Positions 6,922 to 17,701 of a DNA stretch of 64,000 nt are shown here, piece by piece. Where the stretch lies: NCBI GenBank assembly GCA_903823115.1, contig CAIJRN010000023.1:1-64000 (forward strand), given 5' to 3'. The notes beneath the pieces are model-generated. The model was not told the origin of the DNA, did no database searches, and worked only from the letters and a program-made list of their open reading frames with translations. The DNA is from an uncultured cyanobacterium (GTDB taxonomy: Bacteria; Cyanobacteriota; Cyanobacteriia; PCC-6307; Cyanobiaceae). The translations under genes and the position numbers were made by a program. Position 1 is the stretch's first letter, and every line of letters starts with the position of its first letter.

Positions 6922-9753
6922 CTAGAACGGCACGAAGCTGAGCTCACTGCTCCCCGCCGCTGCCGCCGCCACGCGCACGCCGCGGGCGCCGCTGAAGTGA
7001 TCCGCCAGCAACTCAGTGGCCAGGGGGTTCTCGATGCGCCGTCGCAGCACCCGCCGCAGCGGCCGCGCCCCGTATTCGGGCTCATAGGCCTGATCCGCCA
7101 GTGCCGTCACCACCGCCTCATCCACCAGAAACTCCAGCTGCTGTTCGCGCAGCAGGGCCGCCAGCTCGGCCAGCTGCAGCCGCACGATGCGCTGCAGCTC
7201 GGCGGGCCCCAGGGGCCGGAAGCGGATCACCTCATCGATGCGATTGAGGAACTCGGGCCGGAACTGGCGCGAGAGGGCCTGCTCCACCGCCTGCTCCAGC
7301 TCCGGCTCCTGCAGGCTGCCGCGAGCGCGATCGAGGATGGCGCGGCTGGCCAGATTGCTGGTCATGATCACCACGGTGTGGCGGAAATCGACGGTGCGGC
7401 CCTGGGAGTCGGTGAGGCGGCCGTCGTCGAGCACCTGCAGCAGCAGGTTGAACACCTCGGGATGGGCCTTCTCCACCTCGTCAAGCAGCAGCACCGCATA
7501 GGGCCGGCGCCGCACCGCCTCGGTGAGCTGGCCCCCCTCCTCGTAGCCCACGTAGCCCGGCGGCGCCCCCACCAGGCGCGCCACGGCATTGCGCTCCATG
7601 AACTCGCTCATGTCCAGGCGCACCAGGGCCTCCTCCTCGTCGAACAGGGCCGCCGCCAGGGCCTTGGCCAGCTCGGTCTTACCGACACCGGTGGGCCCCA
7701 GGAACAGGAACGAGCCCACGGGCCGGGTGGGGGCCTGCATGCCGGCCCGGGCCCGCCGGATCGCCGCGGCCACCGCCGCCACCGCCTCGGGCTGACCGAT
7801 CACCCGCTCCCCGAGGCGCAGCTCCAGATCCAGCAGCTTCTGGCGCTCGCCCGCCAGCAGCCGCTGCACCGGAATGCCGGTCCAGCGGGCCACCACATCG
7901 GCGATGTCCCCCTCCTCCACCTGCTCGCGCAGCATCGGCTCCGCCTCCAGCTGGGCCTCCAGTTCCAGGCGCCGCTGCTGCACCCCATGCAGCTGGTCGT
8001 ATTCGAGCCGCGCCGCCTCCTCGAGATCGCCATCGCGCTCGGCCTCGGCGATCGCATGGCGCAGATCTTCGTCCTGCTGCAGCAGCTCGCGCAGTTCGGC
8101 CAGTCGCTCGCGCTCGCCGGCCCAGCGTTCCTGCAGCCCCTCCAGCTGGTCGTGGGCCAGACGCCGCTGCGCCTGCAACTGCAGCCGCTCCTCCACCGGG
8201 GCCGTCTCGGCCGCCAGCAGAGCCAGCTCCACCCGCCGCAATTCGGCCTCGGCGGCCTCCACCAGCTGGGGCTTGGAGGTGACCTCCATCTTCAGCTGCG
8301 CGGCCGCCTCATCGACCAGATCGATCGCCGAATCCGGCAGGCAGCGATCGACGATGTAGCGGGCCGCCAGCCGGGCTGCCGCCGTCAGGGCGCCATCGGT
8401 GATCGTGACGCCGTGGTGCAGCTCGTAGCGCTCCTTCAGGCCCCGCAGAATCTGCACGCAGGTGTCCTGATCGGGCTCGCGGATCAGCACCTGCTGGAAG
8501 CGGCGCTCCAGGGCCGGATCCTTCTCGATGCTGCGGCGGTAGTCCTCGGGGGTGGTGGCGCCGATGCAGCGCAGATCGCCCCGGGCCAGGGCCGGCTTGA
8601 GGATGCTGGCGGCATCGGGCCCGGAGCGCTCCCCCGCCACGACGTTGTGCAGTTCATCGATGAACAGCACCACCCCACCGCGCTGGCCGGGAGCGTCACC
8701 GCCACTGCCATCGGCCTGACGCACCTCCTCCAGCACACCCCGCAGTCGTTCCTCGAACTGGCCGCGGAACTTGGCGCCGGCGATCAGGGCGCCGAGATCA
8801 AGGGCCACCAGCCGCAGGCCCCGCAGGGCATCGGGCACCTCGCCGGCGACGATGCGCTGGGCCAGGGATTCGGCCACGGCGGTCTTGCCGACGCCCGGCT
8901 CGCCGATCAGCACCGGATTGTTCTTGCTGCGGCGCGACAGCACCTGGATCAGGCGCCGGATCTCCGTGTCCCGGCCGACCACCGGATCGAGGCTGCCGTC
9001 GCGGGCGGCGGCGGTGAGATCGCGGCCGAAGCGCTCCAGGGCTGAGCGTTCGCCCCCCGCCTCGGCCTCGCCGCCCTCCGGCTCAAGCCGCAGCTGGGAC
9101 TCGGCGGCCGGCCCGGCAGCGGCCCGCGGCCGATCCCGAGGGGGGGATGACCCTGCGGCACCGCCGCCAGCCGCGTCGACTCGCCCTGGCGCAGCTGCTG
9201 CCGCTGCGGCTGACCTGGACGCCCCTGTCCTTCCCTGTCCCGTCGCCGGCCCCGCCGGCCAGCCGGCGGTCGGCGGCATGTCCCCAGGAGCCACCGGGGC
9301 GGCCACCGCAGGACGCCACTGGCGCAGCAGCAGATCTTCGCTGAGCCCCTCCTCGGCCAGCAAGACGGCCGCGATGCGGCGATCGTCGAGCAGGGCCAGG
9401 AGCAGGTGGGGCACATCGATCAGCCGGGAGCCCCAGGCGGCGCGGCGGCGATCGGCGGCCTCCAGCAGATCCTCCAGCGCCTCACCGATGTACAGGGTGG
9501 TGCCGACGCCCTCGGGCTGATCGGCACAGAAGCCCTCCAGCCGGTCCAGAAGGCGATCGACATCCAGCGGCAGCGGATCGATCCAGCTGGCGCAGCGCCG
9601 GTCCCGCAGCAGGGTGAGCAGCAGATGCTCCACATCCATCGCCCCATGACGCCAGCGCCGGGCCACGTCCTGGCTGGCGAGCAGCAGCTCCCAGGCCTGG
9701 TCGCTGAAGCGATCGGGATCGGTGGTGAGGCTGACCGTGGAGCTGGAGGTCAC
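6922..9753 (-). CDS. clpB: ClpB-type AAA+ disaggregase paralog
   Basis: 943 residues from GTG 9753. Order: Clp N-domain repeats (1-150), a low-complexity Ala/Gly/Pro linker (about 150-235), AAA-1 with GEPGVGKT (284-291) and pore loop AKFRG, a coiled-coil middle domain (about 490-620), AAA-2 with GPTGVGKT (686-693) and pore loop GYVG, then a C-terminal D2-small domain. ClpB pulls apart aggregates together with DnaK. The long linker and the aromatic change in the first pore loop suggest the divergent cyanobacterial ClpB2 type rather than the heat-induced form; that assignment is inference. It follows gloA by 38 bases. Confidence 0.9.
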   Translation of the reverse strand: MTSSSTVSLTTDPDRFSDQAWELLLASQDVARRWRHGAMDVEHLLLTLLRDRRCASWIDPLPLDVDRLLDRLEGFCADQPEGVGTTLYIGEALEDLLEAADRRRAAWGSRLIDVPHLLLALLDDRRIAAVLLAEEGLSEDLLLRQWRPAVAAPVAPGDMPPTAGWPAGPATGQGRTGASRSAAAAAAAPGRVDAAGGGAAGSSPPRDRPRAAAGPAAESQLRLEPEGGEAEAGGERSALERFGRDLTAAARDGSLDPVVGRDTEIRRLIQVLSRRSKNNPVLIGEPGVGKTAVAESLAQRIVAGEVPDALRGLRLVALDLGALIAGAKFRGQFEERLRGVLEEVRQADGSGGDAPGQRGGVVLFIDELHNVVAGERSGPDAASILKPALARGDLRCIGATTPEDYRRSIEKDPALERRFQQVLIREPDQDTCVQILRGLKERYELHHGVTITDGALTAAARLAARYIVDRCLPDSAIDLVDEAAAQLKMEVTSKPQLVEAAEAELRRVELALLAAETAPVEERLQLQAQRRLAHDQLEGLQERWAGERERLAELRELLQQDEDLRHAIAEAERDGDLEEAARLEYDQLHGVQQRRLELEAQLEAEPMLREQVEEGDIADVVARWTGIPVQRLLAGERQKLLDLELRLGERVIGQPEAVAAVAAAIRRARAGMQAPTRPVGSFLFLGPTGVGKTELAKALAAALFDEEEALVRLDMSEFMERNAVARLVGAPPGYVGYEEGGQLTEAVRRRPYAVLLLDEVEKAHPEVFNLLLQVLDDGRLTDSQGRTVDFRHTVVIMTSNLASRAILDRARGSLQEPELEQAVEQALSRQFRPEFLNRIDEVIRFRPLGPAELQRIVRLQLAELAALLREQQLEFLVDEAVVTALADQAYEPEYGARPLRRVLRRRIENPLATELLADHFSGARGVRVAAAAAGSSELSFVPF

Positions 9754-9791
9754 GCGGAAACACTTCAGTGGGGCATGGACTCAGGCCGGAC

Positions 9792-10238
9792 TCAGGCCGT
9801 GGCCGGATCCGCCGGGGAGGTGGCCGGATCCGTGGGGGAGACGGAAGCGGCCGCGGCTCGCCGTTCGATCAGTTCGATGCGATAGCCATCGGGATCCTCC
9901 ACGAAGGCAATCATCGAGGAGCCCCCTTTGACCGGACCGGGTTCGCGCACCACCTTGCCGCCCTTGGCACGGATCGTCTCGCAGGTGGCGACGATGTCCT
10001 CACAGCTGACGGCCAGATGGCCGAAGGCCGTGCCCAGCTCGTAGTGATCGGTGTCCCAGTTGTGGGTGAGCTCCAGCACCGCCGTGTCGCTCTCATCGCC
10101 ATAGCCCACAAAGGCCAGGGTGTAGCGGTACTGGGTGTTGTCAGCACGGCGCAGCAGCCGCATCCCCAGCAGCTCGGTGTAAAAGGCGATCGAGCGTTCC
10201 AGTTCGCCGACGCGCAGCATGGTGTGCAGGAATCTCAT
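9792..10238 (-). CDS. gloA: lactoylglutathione lyase (glyoxalase I)
   Basis: 148 residues beginning [20 protein letters not shown], with the four metal ligands expected for glyoxalase I visible: H in RFLHT, E in VLELTHN, H in FGHLAV and E in RIELIE. It converts the methylglyoxal-glutathione adduct to lactoylglutathione in the cytoplasm. In-frame sequence upstream to 10340 is not GloA-like. The last ~16 residues repeat SP(T/A)DPAT and are encoded by two 21-base repeats. It is divergent from eno and probably co-transcribed with the clpB paralog, a plausible carbonyl/protein-damage pairing. Confidence 0.93.
   Translation of the reverse strand: MRFLHTMLRVGELERSIAFYTELLGMRLLRRADNTQYRYTLAFVGYGDESDTAVLELTHNWDTDHYELGTAFGHLAVSCEDIVATCETIRAKGGKVVREPGPVKGGSSMIAFVEDPDGYRIELIERRAAAASVSPTDPATSPADPATA
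9799..9840 (-). repeat. two 21-base tandem repeats at the gloA 3' end
   Basis: GTGGCCGGATCCG(C/T)(C/G)GGGGAG occurs twice in a row, in frame with gloA. An 11-base tandem repeat (GACTCAGGCCG, 9778-9799) directly adjoins it and spans the stop codon. Confidence 0.9.
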
Positions 10239-10500
10239 GGTCATGGCGGGCTGATTCCTCATGGCGAGCGGAAGGTCATGGTGGGCTGAAGGCCAGCTCG
10301 GGCCCCCGCTCCGGTTGAAGCAAGGCGACTGGATCGGCACAGGACCGGTCCCACCAGGAAATCGTCACCCATTCTGACCAGCCGCAACGGCCGCATGATT
10401 GCGTCCTGACCGCGCAGCCCAAGGCGCTGCCCGATGCCGGAGCGGTGCCAACCGTCACATCAACATGGACCGGGGCGGCCCATAGGATCCACCGGACTGA

Positions 10501-11808
<1,308 letters not shown>

Positions 11809-12165
11809 GCACCAGGGAGGGGGGAAACGCTGTCAACGGCGTTGGCCCCCAGCTCCTGCCGAACAGCAGGCCCAAGGGAGAACAGCGCCAGGCCGCTGAA
11901 CAACGGCCTCGCCTGGCCTCAATGGCGCTGCTCAAGCGCTGTGCTGAGCGGCAAAGGCCGTCCGCACCGACTCAGCCTGCGACGCGGGTGCCAGCCCCAG
12001 CGGAGACCTTGCGACCTTGGTCCAGGCGACCCTGCGATCTCAATCGAGGCGAGCGGACTGGCCTCACCAGCCGCCGCCGGGCCAAACCTTAAGGAATCTG
12101 CAAGGTCCGTGCTTTCGGAAGCCTTGCTGCCCATCCTGAGGCGGTTCCATTCCTGTTCTCACTTC
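11809..12165. other. intergenic stretch after eno
   Basis: 357 bases with no convincing gene, RNA or mobile element. A small CCTGC-CGAACA-GCAGG hairpin lies near 11856 but has no T-run. Reading frames here are low-complexity and lack protein-like composition. Confidence 0.6.
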
Positions 12166-12513
12166 ATGGCCCTTCTCGATGATCTGATCGGTGGCGTCGT
12201 CAGCGCCGTTGCCGGTGACAAGGCCCCGGCTCTGAACCAGTTCCTGCAGGCCAATGGCGGCGTCTCCGGGCTGTCCGAAAAGTTCCAGAAAGGCGGTGCC
12301 GCCGATGTCTTCTCCAGCTGGGTGGGCACCGGCGAGAACAAGCAGATCACCGCCGACACGATCAATCAGGTGCTGGGAAGCGCCCAGGTGCAGGAGTTCG
12401 CCAAGAAGATGGGCGTCGATCCCAGCCAGGCCTCCAGCTTCATTGCCCAGGCCCTGCCCCAGGTGATCGACAAGCTCACCCCGACCGGCCAGGTTGCCGA
12501 CGCCGCCAGCTGA
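12166..12513 (+). CDS. YidB/DUF937 family protein
   Basis: 115 residues beginning MALLDDLIGGVVSAVAG. The whole length matches the YidB/DUF937 pattern: a hydrophobic start, SSWVGTGENKQITADTINQVLG, and a final AQALPQVIDKLTPTGQV. No catalytic residues are known. Homologues are small soluble or loosely membrane-bound proteins of unknown function. I start at the ATG where similarity begins; in-frame sequence upstream is not protein-like. It stands alone and converges on the ABC1 kinase-like gene with a 43-base gap. Confidence 0.85.
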   Translation: MALLDDLIGGVVSAVAGDKAPALNQFLQANGGVSGLSEKFQKGGAADVFSSWVGTGENKQITADTINQVLGSAQVQEFAKKMGVDPSQASSFIAQALPQVIDKLTPTGQVADAAS

Positions 12514-12556
12514 GCGCCAGAGGGCTGGCCCATGGCCCCGCCTCAGCCAGGACAGT

Positions 12557-14233
12557 TCAGTCGCCCTTCACTCCGGGCATCTGATCCAGCCGTCCATCGC
12601 GCTTGAGGCGGGCTTGGAGCTTCAGCCAGCCCAGTCCCACTGGAACCCCTAACAGCAAGGGCACCGCAGTGAAGGCCGGGCGATTGCTGGCCGCCAGCAG
12701 GGACGCCGCCACCGCCAGACCACCGAGAAGAAAGGACTGGCCGGCCGACTGCTGAGCCAGGGCCAGGCGCCGCAGCAGGCGATCGGTCTCGCCGGCGCGG
12801 ATCTGCACCTGCAGATCGCCCTGCTCGATGCGCGCCAGGCTCTCGTCGAGCCGGCGCGGAATCCCGAGGGCACGGCTGCCCACCTCGGCCGCCTGGCGCG
12901 AGATTTCGTTGAACAGATCGTTGGGGCCGTTACCGCTGGCGGTCATCAGGGGCAGCAGGTAGGGACGGGCAATCGCCATCAGGCTAAAGCCCGGATCGAG
13001 GCTGCGGCCGACCCCCTCGAAGGTGGAGAGGGCACGCATCACGAAGATCAGCTCGGGCGGCAGGCGAAAGGGCTGGCCGTAGACGAGGTCGTAGAGGTCG
13101 GAGGAGAGCTTGCCCAGCACATTGGCGCTGAACGGCGGGGTGAGGGCCTCATTGAGCATCAGCCGCACCAGACGGCGCACCGGGCCGGTTTCAATGCCGC
13201 TGGCGATCACACCGGCCTGCTGCAACTCCTCCACCAGGGCAGAGGCATCGCGGCCGGCCGCCGCTCGCACCATGCGGCCGATGCGGCTGCGCAGGCGCTC
13301 GGAGATCTGACCCATCATGCCGAAGTCGTAGTAGATGAGGGCGCCATCGGCGGCCACGGCGAGATTGCCGGGATGGGGATCGGCGTGGAAGAAGCCGAAG
13401 CGCACCAACTGCTGCAGATAACTGGCCGCCCCCTTTTCCGCCACCGCCGAGGGATCGATGCCCGCCGCCAACAGGGCAGGCCGATCGGTGATCTTGATGC
13501 CCGGCAGGAAATCCAGGCAGAGAACCCGCCTGGAACTGAGCTCCCAGATCACCGCCGGAATGCGGATGCCCGGGTCATCGAGAAACTGCTGGCGGAAGCG
13601 GGCGGCATGCTCGGCCTCCAGCCGGAAATCCAGTTCCCGCAGCAACACCCGGCGGCACTCCTTGGCGATGCCGACCCAGTCCCGGCCCTGGCCCCAGCGG
13701 GGATGGCGCTGAATCGCCGCCGCGACCTGCTGGAGCACCTCCAGATCCAGGCGGAACAGGCGCTCGAGGCCGGGCCGCTGCACCTTGAACACCACCTGAC
13801 GGCCACTGCGCAGGCTGGCGCGGTGCACCTGGGCCAGGCTGGCCGAACCCAGGGGCAGCTCTTCAAGATCGATGATCTCGGCACAACGATCGCCGAGCTC
13901 CGCCTCCAGGGTCGCCTGCACCACCGGGAAGGGGAAAGCCGGCACCTGATCCTGCAGGTGGGCCAGCTCCTCCACCACATCGGCGGGCAGCACGTCAGGG
14001 CGAGCCGAGAGCAACTGGCCCAGCTTGATGAACGCTGAACCCAGCGCCAGAAACTCCGCCGTCAGCCAGTGGGCGGTGCGGCGCTGGCGATCGGCCCGCT
14101 TTTCGGGGCTGTAGCCACCGGGGTAGCTCCAGCGGCGCCCGTCCCACCACAGACCAGCCAGCAGCCGCAGGGCCAGCCACCAGATCCGCAGGGACCGGGC
14201 CAGCCGCAACCACCAGGAGGACGGCGCCGTCAA
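12557..14233 (-). CDS. ABC1/UbiB/AarF family kinase-like protein
   Basis: 558 residues from a TTG start that overlaps the upstream stop (14230-14233). The atypical kinase core is complete: the KxGQ-type loop [13 protein letters not shown], the [11 protein letters not shown] loop replacing a P-loop, the FKVQRPG lysine, the HADPHPGN catalytic loop and the YDFGMMG metal site. Two hydrophobic segments near the C-terminus suggest membrane anchoring. Relatives act in quinone biosynthesis or in lipid and tocopherol homeostasis in thylakoids; several paralogs exist per cyanobacterium, so the substrate here is unknown. Confidence 0.92.
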   Translation of the reverse strand: MTAPSSWWLRLARSLRIWWLALRLLAGLWWDGRRWSYPGGYSPEKRADRQRRTAHWLTAEFLALGSAFIKLGQLLSARPDVLPADVVEELAHLQDQVPAFPFPVVQATLEAELGDRCAEIIDLEELPLGSASLAQVHRASLRSGRQVVFKVQRPGLERLFRLDLEVLQQVAAAIQRHPRWGQGRDWVGIAKECRRVLLRELDFRLEAEHAARFRQQFLDDPGIRIPAVIWELSSRRVLCLDFLPGIKITDRPALLAAGIDPSAVAEKGAASYLQQLVRFGFFHADPHPGNLAVAADGALIYYDFGMMGQISERLRSRIGRMVRAAAGRDASALVEELQQAGVIASGIETGPVRRLVRLMLNEALTPPFSANVLGKLSSDLYDLVYGQPFRLPPELIFVMRALSTFEGVGRSLDPGFSLMAIARPYLLPLMTASGNGPNDLFNEISRQAAEVGSRALGIPRRLDESLARIEQGDLQVQIRAGETDRLLRRLALAQQSAGQSFLLGGLAVAASLLAASNRPAFTAVPLLLGVPVGLGWLKLQARLKRDGRLDQMPGVKGD

Positions 14234-14559
14234 GTGCTGGGCTGCTCCAGCCGGCGCGCCAGCTCGGCCACCTGGGCCCGCAGGGCATCGATCTGTTCCT
14301 GGGGTTCGGCGTTGGCGCGCGGCGCCGCTGGCGCTGGCGTCGTTGAAGTCGAGACCACCTCAGCGGCGGCCTCGCCGCGCTCCAGTCGTTCGGCTTCCAG
14401 TTCCACCTCCTCCCAGAACAGCTGCCACTCCTGTTGCAGCCGGGCCGGGGCGTCCTGGGCCAGCACCGCCAGTCCGGCGGCGGTGTCCGCCAATCCACTG
14501 CCAACGCGGGCAGCCAGACGGCCGATGGCGGCCTGGAGCAGGGACTGGGGCGCGCTCAT
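14230..14559 (-). CDS. small cyanobacterial protein of unknown function
   Basis: 109 residues starting at ATG 14557-14559. The N-terminal half is helical with charged repeats (WQLFWEEVELEAERLERG). The middle is Ala/Pro/Thr-rich, and the end is a short coiled coil (EQIDALRAQVAELARRLEQ). No enzyme motif or signal peptide is visible. It overlaps the ABC1 kinase-like gene by four bases, so the two are probably translated together and may act together. I do not recognise a named family. Confidence 0.75.
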   Translation of the reverse strand: MSAPQSLLQAAIGRLAARVGSGLADTAAGLAVLAQDAPARLQQEWQLFWEEVELEAERLERGEAAAEVVSTSTTPAPAAPRANAEPQEQIDALRAQVAELARRLEQPST

Positions 14560-14594
14560 CGACAGGCCGGGATCATCGCTGAACTGTGCCAGAT

Positions 14595-15185
14595 CTAGGG
14601 GGTGGTCGGCGGATTGGCGACGGGAGCCTGGGCAGCGGGGGCGCTGGGCGTCGTCGGGGCTGGCCTGGCTGCGGGCGGCAGCGAAGGGGTCGTCAGCGGT
14701 GCCGGAGCGAGAGGCAGGGGCTCCTGAACCGGGGCGGGCTCAGCCGCAGGCGGCGGCGAGATCTCCTGCTGATCCTGGGGCAGGGCCTCGAGACGCTGGC
14801 CCTCAGCCTCGCCCTGAGGCTGCTGGCTCTGCTGCTGCTCACGGGCCGCCATCTCCGCCTGGCGCTTGGCGAGCTCGGCCGCATTGAGCTTCTGCTGGCG
14901 CTCCAGTTCGAGCAGGTCCAGGTCACCGCGGATCTGCCCCTGGCGATCGCCGTACTGTCGCCGGAGGCTGTCGAGCTCGCTGCCGGGGAAGGGCTTGACA
15001 CCAAAGCGCTGGACCCCCTTCCAGCTGCTGGCGATCGGCAGATCCAGCAAGCGCATCGTCAGGCCGTAGCCGAGTCCGAAACACAGGCCCAGGCCCAGGG
15101 CCCGGTGCCAGCTCCAACGGCTCCGGCCCGCCTGGCTGCGCCGAACCGGGCCCGGGGTGCTGTTGGCGGATGGGGACTGGGACAT
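14595..15185 (-). CDS. membrane-anchored protein with coiled coil and Pro/Ala tail
   Basis: 196 residues from ATG 15185; the in-frame extension to 15275 looks spurious. A single membrane helix (ALGLGLCFGLGYGLTM) near residue 30 is followed by a charged Gln/Glu-rich coiled coil (about 75-135) and a Pro/Ala/Thr tail of about 55 residues. This is the layout of a membrane-tethered spacer or scaffolding protein. It lies 35 bases before the next minus-strand gene and probably shares its transcript. Function unknown. Confidence 0.75.
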   Translation of the reverse strand: MSQSPSANSTPGPVRRSQAGRSRWSWHRALGLGLCFGLGYGLTMRLLDLPIASSWKGVQRFGVKPFPGSELDSLRRQYGDRQGQIRGDLDLLELERQQKLNAAELAKRQAEMAAREQQQSQQPQGEAEGQRLEALPQDQQEISPPPAAEPAPVQEPLPLAPAPLTTPSLPPAARPAPTTPSAPAAQAPVANPPTTP

Positions 15186-15450
15186 CGGGGCGGTCAGCGA
15201 GGTTGTGGCCGTTCTCGTATCGCCATTCTCTCCCCTGGGAGGCAGCGACTCGCCTGGAGGGATCGAAGGACGCAAACGGCCGGATCAGGACAGAGCAGCC
15301 CTGGCCATCACCCGCAAAGGAGGAGAGCCTGGACAGCCAGGCAATGGAGGCTCGAAAGCCAGCCCTTTCCGATCAGGTGCCATTGGCACAGAGCCAGATT
15401 GCCCCTTCAACCCAGAACCGGGAGCCCGTGGACGCCAACCTCTTGCTCGC

Positions 15451-16281
15451 CTAGTTCCAACAATGAACGGAAAGCTGTTTTTGATCACAGAAATAGCTGG
15501 ATTGCCCAGCCAAGCCATCACCAATGGCATGCAGCAACCGCAGGACCTGAGCATGCTCCTCCCACTCTTTCAAGACGACCAAATACTCCGCATAGGGAGC
15601 AGACAACGCGTAATCGAGAACCTTGAGACCATTGAATGAAGACAGGGATATACCCCAATAACGATAATCCCGCTTGACATCAACCTCGCCGATGGACGAG
15701 AAGATCTGCCCATCCACCTTGGCGCTGCAGGAGCCAACTTCCGCCGGCACGAAACTCAACGCACCCGGACATGTTGCCACCTCGACATCACGAAGGGAAA
15801 GACTTCGCTCATTGGCCAGAACACAATCCGATCGCGTCAGTAAAACCAGGCCAGTGGAGTAGAGGGGAATCAGCGCAAACCGATCCCGATCGAGATTGGC
15901 GATCATCGGATAGGGCGCACACAGCGCATCAATCACCCTGTCACCGAGCAATTGCAAGGCCGGAGCCACAGTGGTCGACATTTCAAGGGGATTGGATGTC
16001 CAGGAAACCGGCAGACCCTCCTTCAGCAGCCTATTGACCCAGCGATACATATGCACCCGCAGATCCCTGCCTTTGGCAAAGCGCCAGCATTGATGCACAT
16101 GCCGCTCAAGATCCACATAGAGCAGATCTTCGGGAATGCTGGCAGCAGCGAAAAGCCAGCGAGACTCGGCCCACTTCCTGCTGACGGTTGATTGATTACA
16201 GCTTAATTGCTTCGCCGCAAGCCTGCCACAGCCGGCCCACTGGTAATAATCGACAATACGCAGAGAGCCACGATCGATCAC
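15451..16281 (-). CDS. LysR-like transcriptional regulator, divergent
   Basis: 276 residues from GTG 16281. The N-terminal 45 residues resemble a LysR winged helix-turn-helix (LRIVDYYQWAGCGRLAAKQL, then NQSTVSRKW). The remaining ~200 residues could be a periplasmic-binding-type effector domain (VAPALQLLGDRVIDALCAPYP, LALIPLYSTGLVLLTR-like strands), but it is poorly conserved and cysteine-rich. The GC content is visibly lower than in neighbours, and codon choice includes many A/T-ending codons, which suggests transfer or relaxed selection. The target is unknown. The start may lie further upstream, as the frame stays open. Confidence 0.65.
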   Translation of the reverse strand: MIDRGSLRIVDYYQWAGCGRLAAKQLSCNQSTVSRKWAESRWLFAAASIPEDLLYVDLERHVHQCWRFAKGRDLRVHMYRWVNRLLKEGLPVSWTSNPLEMSTTVAPALQLLGDRVIDALCAPYPMIANLDRDRFALIPLYSTGLVLLTRSDCVLANERSLSLRDVEVATCPGALSFVPAEVGSCSAKVDGQIFSSIGEVDVKRDYRYWGISLSSFNGLKVLDYALSAPYAEYLVVLKEWEEHAQVLRLLHAIGDGLAGQSSYFCDQKQLSVHCWN

Positions 16282-16437
16282 CGGAACCTGGAGCCGGAAT
16301 CGATGCCGGCGCAGCCATGTCTGTTCAGGTTATGCCATTCCCAGGCACGGCAAACAGGCCATCCCGAAACCGGAAGTCCCAAGGTGTGTGTGCGCTGACG
16401 GTGCAGCCAGAATCGCGGCTGGGCCGAAGGGCCGCGC

Positions 16438-17682
16438 TCAGGTCGTGTAATCGGCGTTGATGCGCACGTACTGATCGGAAAGATCGCAGCCCCAGGCCAC
16501 CCCCTCACCGGGGCCCTCGCCGACCACCAGGCGGATCAGCACCGTGTCATCCAGCAGATAGGCGGCGGCGGCGCGCTCCTTCATGTACTGGCTGGCGGCG
16601 GGGCGATCAAAGGGCAGCGGCTGGCCGGCGGCCATCAGCTGGTGCTCGCCCAGCCACAGGGCCACCGCATCCGGATCGAAGGGCACCCCGGCCCGGCCGG
16701 CGGCGGCCACGATCCGGCCCCAGTTGGGATCGCGGCCGTGGATGGCGCACTTGACCAGGGACGAGCCGCAGACGGTGCGGGCGATGGTGCGGGCGGCGGC
16801 CTCATCAACCGCCCCCTCCACCCGCACCTCGATCAGGCAGGTGGCCCCTTCACCATCGCGGGCGATCGCCTTGGCCAGATGCTGCGACACCGCCGCCAGG
16901 CCGGCCTCCAGCGCGTCATGGAATTCCGGGTTCAGGGGCTCGCCGGCTGCAAAGGCCAGGAACGTGTCGTTGGTGCTGGTGTCGCCGTCCACCGTGATCG
17001 CATTGAACGAACGATCCACCACCCGCCGCACCATCGCCTGCCACACCTCGGCGGGCAGGCCGGCATCGCAGCTCAGATAGCCCAGCAGCGTCGCCATGTC
17101 GGGGTGGATCATGCCGGAACCCTTGGCCATGCCGCCGATCCGCACCGTGCGGCCACCCAGCTCGGCCTCCAGGGCGATCTGCTTCTCGACCAGATCGGTG
17201 GTGAGAATCGCCCGGGCCGCCGCCTCACCGCCCGCCTCGCTCAGGGCCGCCACCAGGGGATCGAGGCCCGCAATCAGGGTGTCCATCGGAATCGGCACGC
17301 CGATCACGCCGGTGGAGCAGATCAGCACCTCCTCAACCACCAGGCCCAGGCGCTGGGCCAGCTCCGCCGTGGCCGTCAGGCTGTCGATCAGGCCGCGGGC
17401 GCCGGTGCAGGCATTGGCCTGGCCCGAGTTGGTGAGCACCGCCCGGGCCCGGCCGCCCGTGGCCGCCAGCCGCTTGGCGCAGAGATCCACGCAGGCCGCT
17501 CGCACCCGGTTGAGGGTGAAGCTGCCGGCGCAGACCGCCCCGACAGGGGCCAGCAGCAAGGAGAGATCGGGCTTGCCGCTGGGCTTGAGGCCAGCGGTGA
17601 TGCCGGCGGCCAGGAAGCCTTCGGGGGCGGTGAGACCACCGGCGATGGCCTGCCAGCCGGGGGGGAAGGGGAAAGGGCTCAA
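16438..17682 (-). CDS. argJ: bifunctional ornithine acetyltransferase / N-acetylglutamate synthase
   Basis: 414 residues from TTG 17682, giving the expected start SPFPPGWQAIAGGLTAPEGF. ArgJ transfers acetyl from N-acetylornithine to glutamate and often makes N-acetylglutamate from acetyl-CoA, closing the arginine cycle. The autocleavage site GMIHPDMATLLG is present; the threonine becomes the N-terminal nucleophile of the beta chain. LTNSGQANACTG and the C-terminal INADYTT are also typical. It follows the two-component genes by about 20 bases on the same strand. Confidence 0.97.
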   Translation of the reverse strand: MSPFPFPPGWQAIAGGLTAPEGFLAAGITAGLKPSGKPDLSLLLAPVGAVCAGSFTLNRVRAACVDLCAKRLAATGGRARAVLTNSGQANACTGARGLIDSLTATAELAQRLGLVVEEVLICSTGVIGVPIPMDTLIAGLDPLVAALSEAGGEAAARAILTTDLVEKQIALEAELGGRTVRIGGMAKGSGMIHPDMATLLGYLSCDAGLPAEVWQAMVRRVVDRSFNAITVDGDTSTNDTFLAFAAGEPLNPEFHDALEAGLAAVSQHLAKAIARDGEGATCLIEVRVEGAVDEAAARTIARTVCGSSLVKCAIHGRDPNWGRIVAAAGRAGVPFDPDAVALWLGEHQLMAAGQPLPFDRPAASQYMKERAAAAYLLDDTVLIRLVVGEGPGEGVAWGCDLSDQYVRINADYTT

Positions 17683-17701
17683 GGGCTCAACGCATCTGCC
17701 C

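Noticed and set aside
6619-9045. 808-residue open frame antisense to the ClpB paralog
   Set aside because: Composition is Gln/His/Leu-rich shadow coding; the minus-strand product is a complete AAA+ protein.
14586-15626. Plus-strand 346-residue frame opposite the coiled-coil membrane protein
   Set aside because: Arg/Gly-rich shadow translation; the minus strand shows a membrane helix and coiled coil with sensible codon use.
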